Source: Alisma plantago-aquatica (lineage: Eukaryota > Streptophyta > Magnoliopsida > Alismatales > Alismataceae). From it: DNA of 64,000 nt. Each line of letters starts with the position of its first letter. Position 1 is the stretch's first letter. The position numbers and the translations under genes are program-made. The DNA is taken from NCBI GenBank assembly GCA_963693085.1, contig OY856413.1:542204379-542268378 (forward strand). The letters run 5' to 3'. The notes beneath the pieces were generated by a model. It worked only from the letters and a program-made list of their open reading frames with translations. It was not told the origin of the DNA and made no database searches. Shown here piece by piece: positions 59,832 through 64,000 of this stretch.

Positions 59832-60991
59832 GTTATAAAAAATTGATGTATTTATAATAATTAATATCACTAATGTGCATATTGTTCTATTCCAATATAT
59901 ACAACTCATATATTCAACTCCCTTTGTAAAACCTCCTTAGACATAAGCTATTGTTGATATTATGAACAATAACAATAGAGATGTTTTCAACTTCATGGTC
60001 ATATCCTTGGTTATTCTTGAGTGTTTGGGATCTCTAACCTTCTACCATGAATTATCAGTTGCTCTTTTTGAACTCTGAAAATAAAAACAATAAACCATAA
60101 TGTCAATCTATATAAACATCTAATTTAAAAAACAATCACTACTTTGAGCATAAACAAAGTAAAAAATAAGAAACATGTATAACCAATAAGATTAATTGTT
60201 GAACATTCAAAGAATCATCATGCAGAAAATTTGATATGCTTAAGCTAATCATATTTCAAAATCTAATTGGAGAATACCTTCATAACTTCCTATCCTAAGG
60301 TGATAAAAAGAATGAGAAATAATGTAGGTATTTTTTAGAAACCTACACACTAAAAGGAAGTAAAATGATCATCAAGAACATAATCTTGAGTTGTACAAGG
60401 TGTATATCAACAAGCACCTTTTAGCATCTGTCTTGACAAATCAACATAAAATTAAACCACCAAATATAACAAGGTCAGGGATTCAACTTTACTATTCATA
60501 GATAGTTAGAGATAAAATAATAAAAAGAGGAAAACTTGATCTTGTATTGTACAAGACATAATCCAACATCAATATCAAATATTCAAATGGAACAAACATT
60601 TGTAATTTCAAACAATCATGTTAAAAGACAAAGGAGAATTCAAGTTTCTACATGAAGGAGTAAAGAAGTGAAAAAAATTTGGTTTGAAATTATGATGCAA
60701 GAAATAACCCATTTGAACATATAATTGCTTTGTTTCTTGATTCATATTAATATTTTCTCTATTGGATATCATTTAGATGCTATCAAGTTTCTACAAGAAA
60801 GCTCTTTTTATTAACACTATTTTTATTGGTTTTCTAGTTGGTACTCATTATAAAATTATTGATGTCCAGAGGTTACTATATCTACATTTCTTCATGTTAG
60901 TATGCTACAATTTAATGAATGAAAATAAAATATATACTTCCTATAACTAACGGTATGAGTAGTCTCCCCTGTAGCTATTGGTAACACACAC

Positions 60992-60994
<3 letters not shown>
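59832..60994. other. AT-rich DNA without recognised features
   Basis: No ORF over 60 codons and no repeat structure recognised. Confidence 0.45.

Positions 60995-61081
<87 letters not shown>
60995..61081. repeat. (TA)n microsatellite, about 43 uninterrupted repeats
   Basis: Pure TA dinucleotides for about 87 bases, preceded by ACACACACAG and followed by TTTGTGTGTA, which together form an outer inverted pair (ACACACA / TGTGTGT). Confidence 0.95.
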
Positions 61082-61085
<4 letters not shown>

Positions 61086-61439
61086 GTGTACTTATATAAT
61101 TGTATATAAAAATATGATTAATTCTTCAATTACAATACATCTTATTTGTTCAGTAAGGATTACAAGCCACATATAGCATTGTTGAAACCACAGTGTACTC
61201 TACAATACATCTTATTTAATAAAAGTGATACAGTCTCTCTCTCTAGAGCGAGCTCTGCCTTATCTCTAACCCTCTCCTCCTCCCCTTCTCCATTTCTTCC
61301 CCTCGGGGGAGAAGCTCCACCCCACACCTTCCCTCTCCCCCCGGCGGCCCTCACGACAAATGGGTCTTCCCTGGTGGAACTCTCCATCACCTTTCCCTCT
61401 CTACCCATGCTCCATTCCCTCTCTAGGGCTCGGGGACTC

Positions 61440-62839
61440 CCATGGAGGCGAGGGCGGATGCCCCCCCTCTGGCGTGTCTGCCCAGGTCACTGATCCCAGG
61501 CCAGTCACTAATCCTAGGCCAGTGACTGTGGAACCTTAGAGCAAGCCAAATGCAGATGTCACGGTTCCTCGAAATTTGGTCAAGGCTGTCGAAGGCCTTA
61601 CCCCCCCCCCCATTTTCACGGCGCCAGGACGGAGGATCCCAGGAAGGCTTTCTATGAGAAGGGTGACGAGAGAAGGTGGACCAAGATGAAGAAACCAATC
61701 ATGGTGGAAATGGATGATTATCATCGCCACTCTGCCATTGTCCAAGTTCTAGGGAAAGAGGTCAATGTCACCCAATTCAAGGGCTGGATGATCCGGTCTT
61801 GGAGACCTAGAGGTGAGCTGGAGGTTTTTTCTCTGACTAATGGCCTCATCCTTGTGTGTTTTTCCAGCAATGCCGACTTGAATGCTGCCATGAGAAGAGG
61901 CCCCTGGTTCTTTGATGACCAGCTGGTGCTGGTTAGGAAGTGGACGCCTGAAGCAGACGTCCGTAGGGATGCTTTCTCCACAGCTCCGGTGTTGGTTTCC
62001 CTGCCGGATGTGGGAAAGCACTGGATGCCCCGTGCCATCAATGTCATCACCAGCGCCATTGGTGAGCCAAGGTCTTTTGACAGGAAGGTGGATGGGACCA
62101 TCATGGGTTGGGCATGCTTCTGCATGGACATCGCTGTAGATGAGGAACCCCCACCAGTTATTATGGCAAACTTCCTAACGGTGACGATTGGGAGATCAAG
62201 GTCAGGTATGAGGCCCTCTCAGACTGCTGCAACACCTACAAGGTCATCAGGCACAATACTGGTCACAGTCTCGAAGCCAGATGTAACAAGGTGTGCCTCA
62301 CACTCCCGATCGTGGCCCCTGAGAATCTGATGAGGCACAAGCGTAGATCCTGCTCTATTGGCCCTCATCGGGGTGGACAGAAAACGGTGGAGGTCCACCA
62401 AGGTGCCAATGAGGAGCGTGAAACCATTACTGCCAACAAAAGAGTGGTGGAAATAGAGGAAGGGGAGGTGATTACCACTGCTGCAATGGAGGTGATCACC
62501 ATCGTCACCAATGACACAAAAAAGGAAATGGGTGAAAGCTCGTCACAAGGTGCTCGTGCTAATGACCTAGAGAAGGTTGTCCCTGTGGGAAACCCATTCT
62601 TAATCCTAGAGGAATTGAAAGATGACAAGAGGCACCACCAGGAAATAGCAGAAGCAGGAGCCCGTGCCACACACGTACCTCCACAGCAAAAGGAAAGAAG
62701 AAGAAGAGGCCCGACTCTAACAATGGAGAAGGGTCAAACAATAACTCCTGATGTCCATACTCTCATGGAATGTGAGAGGAGCTTCATTGCCCATAGTGTA
62801 GATGAAGATGAGGAAGATATTAACAAGTATGCAGGCTGA
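61440..62839 (+). pseudogene. LINE ORF1, DUF4283-type nucleic-acid-binding protein, frameshifted
   Basis: The frame from 61686 carries the DUF4283 region: GWMIRSWRP, LILVCFSS, MRRGPWFFDDQLVLVRKW, VLVSLPDVGKHWMP, IASAIGEPR-like and MDIAVDEEPPPV. The N-terminal part upstream is broken around a C homopolymer at 61601-61611. Near 62165 the coding signal moves to another frame (WEIKVRYEALSDCCNTYKV, HNTGHSLEARCNK), which stays open to 62839 through a Glu/Lys-rich, low-complexity tail. At least two indels are therefore needed to explain it. The family binds element RNA in the ribonucleoprotein particle (family knowledge). Confidence 0.82.
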
Positions 62840-64000
62840 TTTGGTTTTCTGCTTGGAAACCAGAATAAAATGCAACAATGTGGAGAGGATGGATACCTTA
62901 TTCCCTGAGTTTTGGTTGTCCATTTCCAACCTAGAGTAGGTGGACGGAGGCCACATCGCTGTGGGCTGGGACCCTAATCGATGGAATGTGGACTTGATCT
63001 CGAGCTCTGACCAGATGGTGACAGTGAGCTGTTTCAACCATGGAGGGTTCAGTGGCATCATATCTAGCATCTACGACAAAAATCGTGAAGCCGACAGAGA
63101 CAGGTTGTGGAAACAGATTGAGGAGACGGCTCAACAGGAGATCCCATGGCTCATATTGGGAGATTTCAACAATGTGCACAAGTCTAATGAGAAGCATGGT
63201 GGCCTCAAGGTGTCGGATAGGATCATGGAGAATTTCAACAACACCATGGCAAGAACTAATATGCACGAGCTCTACTGTGTGGGAGGTATTAGGACTTGGT
63301 CCAACAAACAAAAGTTTAGTAGAAGAATTGTGAGTCTCCTCAATAGGGGGTGCGTCAACGAGGCCTGGTTGGACCTCTTCCCCAATGCAGTAGTCAAGCT
63401 TGGTGCTAATCCTTTCAACGACCACTCTTGGATGAGGGTCAATCTGATCACAAAGAAACAAAACCCAAGACCCTTTTGTTTCCTCAACTTCTGGTGTGAT
63501 TGGGAGGGATCTAGAAAGCTGATCGAGGAGAGTGGGGAAGTCATCATAGAGGGAAACCCCCTCTTTAGATTCCTGAAGAAGCTACAACACCCCAAAGTAG
63601 CACTCAAGAAATGGTCTAATGACAGGGTATACCTTCGGAACCTCCTACGCAAGGTGAGGGTTGAATATGAGAAGGCTATGGAGGAAGTGAGGTATCACCC
63701 TTTGAAGGAGGAGGCTTTTAATAATGAGGAACAGACCGAGAAAAGGATACGCCAACTTTAGAAAGCTGAAGAACAATACTTGTGGTAGAGAAGCCGCATG
63801 AAGTGGATCCATGATAGGGATCAAAAAAAACCTACCATTCATCCATTAAGAAGAGAGAGATGAGAGACACCATCCATGAACTTATTAATGAAGAAGGACA
63901 ATGTGTGGATGGTAGAGAGGTGCTTTCTCGCCATGCCATTAACTTCTTCACCAACCTTTATAACCAGAATCATAAATGCGTGGGTAGTTGCCCCAACTAC
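62751..64000 (+). pseudogene. LINE ORF2, endonuclease part, broken
   Basis: Frame from ATG 62751 begins MSILSWNVRGAS, the start typical of plant L1 ORF2, which nicks target DNA for target-primed reverse transcription. Visible catalytic positions of the AP-endonuclease fold: Asn (62769), Glu in CLETR (62856), Asp/Asn in LILGDFNNV (about 63157-63174) and Asp-His in FNDHSWM (about 63417-63434). Stops at 62799 (TAG), 62937 (TAG), 63759 and 63786 break it. Between 62940 and 63761 it is open for 273 codons. ORF1 overlaps its first 90 bases in another frame. Confidence 0.87.

Larger units (their letters stand above)
61230..64000 (+). mobile_element. Plant L1-type LINE, 5' part, continues beyond the window
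   Basis: A CT-rich leader (61230-61440) rich in CTCTCTCC/CCTCTCC is followed by ORF1 (DUF4283-type) and ORF2 (endonuclease), in the order normal for plant L1 elements. Reverse transcriptase would lie right of 64000. The exact 5' end is not fixed. Confidence 0.85.

Noticed and set aside
58474..59857. ORFs of 163 and 212 codons
   Set aside because: They read through a 145-bp satellite; since 145 is not a multiple of three the frames rotate and the products are repeat artefacts.

Overview
The window is repeat-dominated nuclear DNA from a flowering plant; the species cannot be told from it. The evidence is angiosperm-type mobile DNA throughout: Athila-like and chromovirus-like Ty3/gypsy LTR elements, a CACTA (En/Spm) transposon whose genes contain spliceosomal introns, a non-autonomous hAT-like element and a plant L1-type LINE. 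I found no convincing single-copy host gene, rRNA, tRNA or CRISPR. Almost every reading frame is broken.

Layout. (1) 1-4197: 3' end of an Athila-like element A: broken integrase, long 3' non-coding tract, and a 3' LTR from 2386 interrupted at 4197. (2) 4198-17357: element B inserted in that LTR. It is an old LTR retrotransposon without pol, with its own LTRs, a tRNA-Asp primer site and one broken ORF carrying a zinc-knuckle pattern and a duplicated coiled-coil block. (3) 6562-13597: a complete CACTA element nested inside the B ORF, flanked by a TAT duplication, carrying a deleted TNP2 transposase and a ULP1-like protease gene. (4) 17358-18446: LTR-like sequence (C), then featureless AT-rich DNA.

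(5) 20260-49220 is the most striking part: three head-to-tail copies of a 9,653-9,654 bp unit. Each holds 53 bp of flank, a full 2.86-kb LTR, a decayed chromovirus interior and a 3' LTR cut at one point; the array closes with the missing last 355 bp of the LTR (to 49575). All junctions share TCATAG, so one duplication of a whole decayed element through microhomology, followed by unequal crossing-over, explains the structure. Units are nearly identical while the LTRs inside a unit differ by several percent, so the element is old and the amplification recent.

(6) 49576-61081: AT-rich DNA with a 748-bp hAT-like element (50990-51737), a very old LTR with a decayed primer site (ending 56957), a satellite of about eight 145-bp monomers (58655-59831) and a long (TA)n tract. 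(7) 61230-64000: 5' part of a decayed LINE running off the right edge, with a frameshifted ORF1 and an endonuclease ORF2 broken by stop codons.

The genes do not form a pathway; the window is a record of nested insertions. In order: A; B into A; CACTA into B; and separately the decay and then triplication of the chromovirus.
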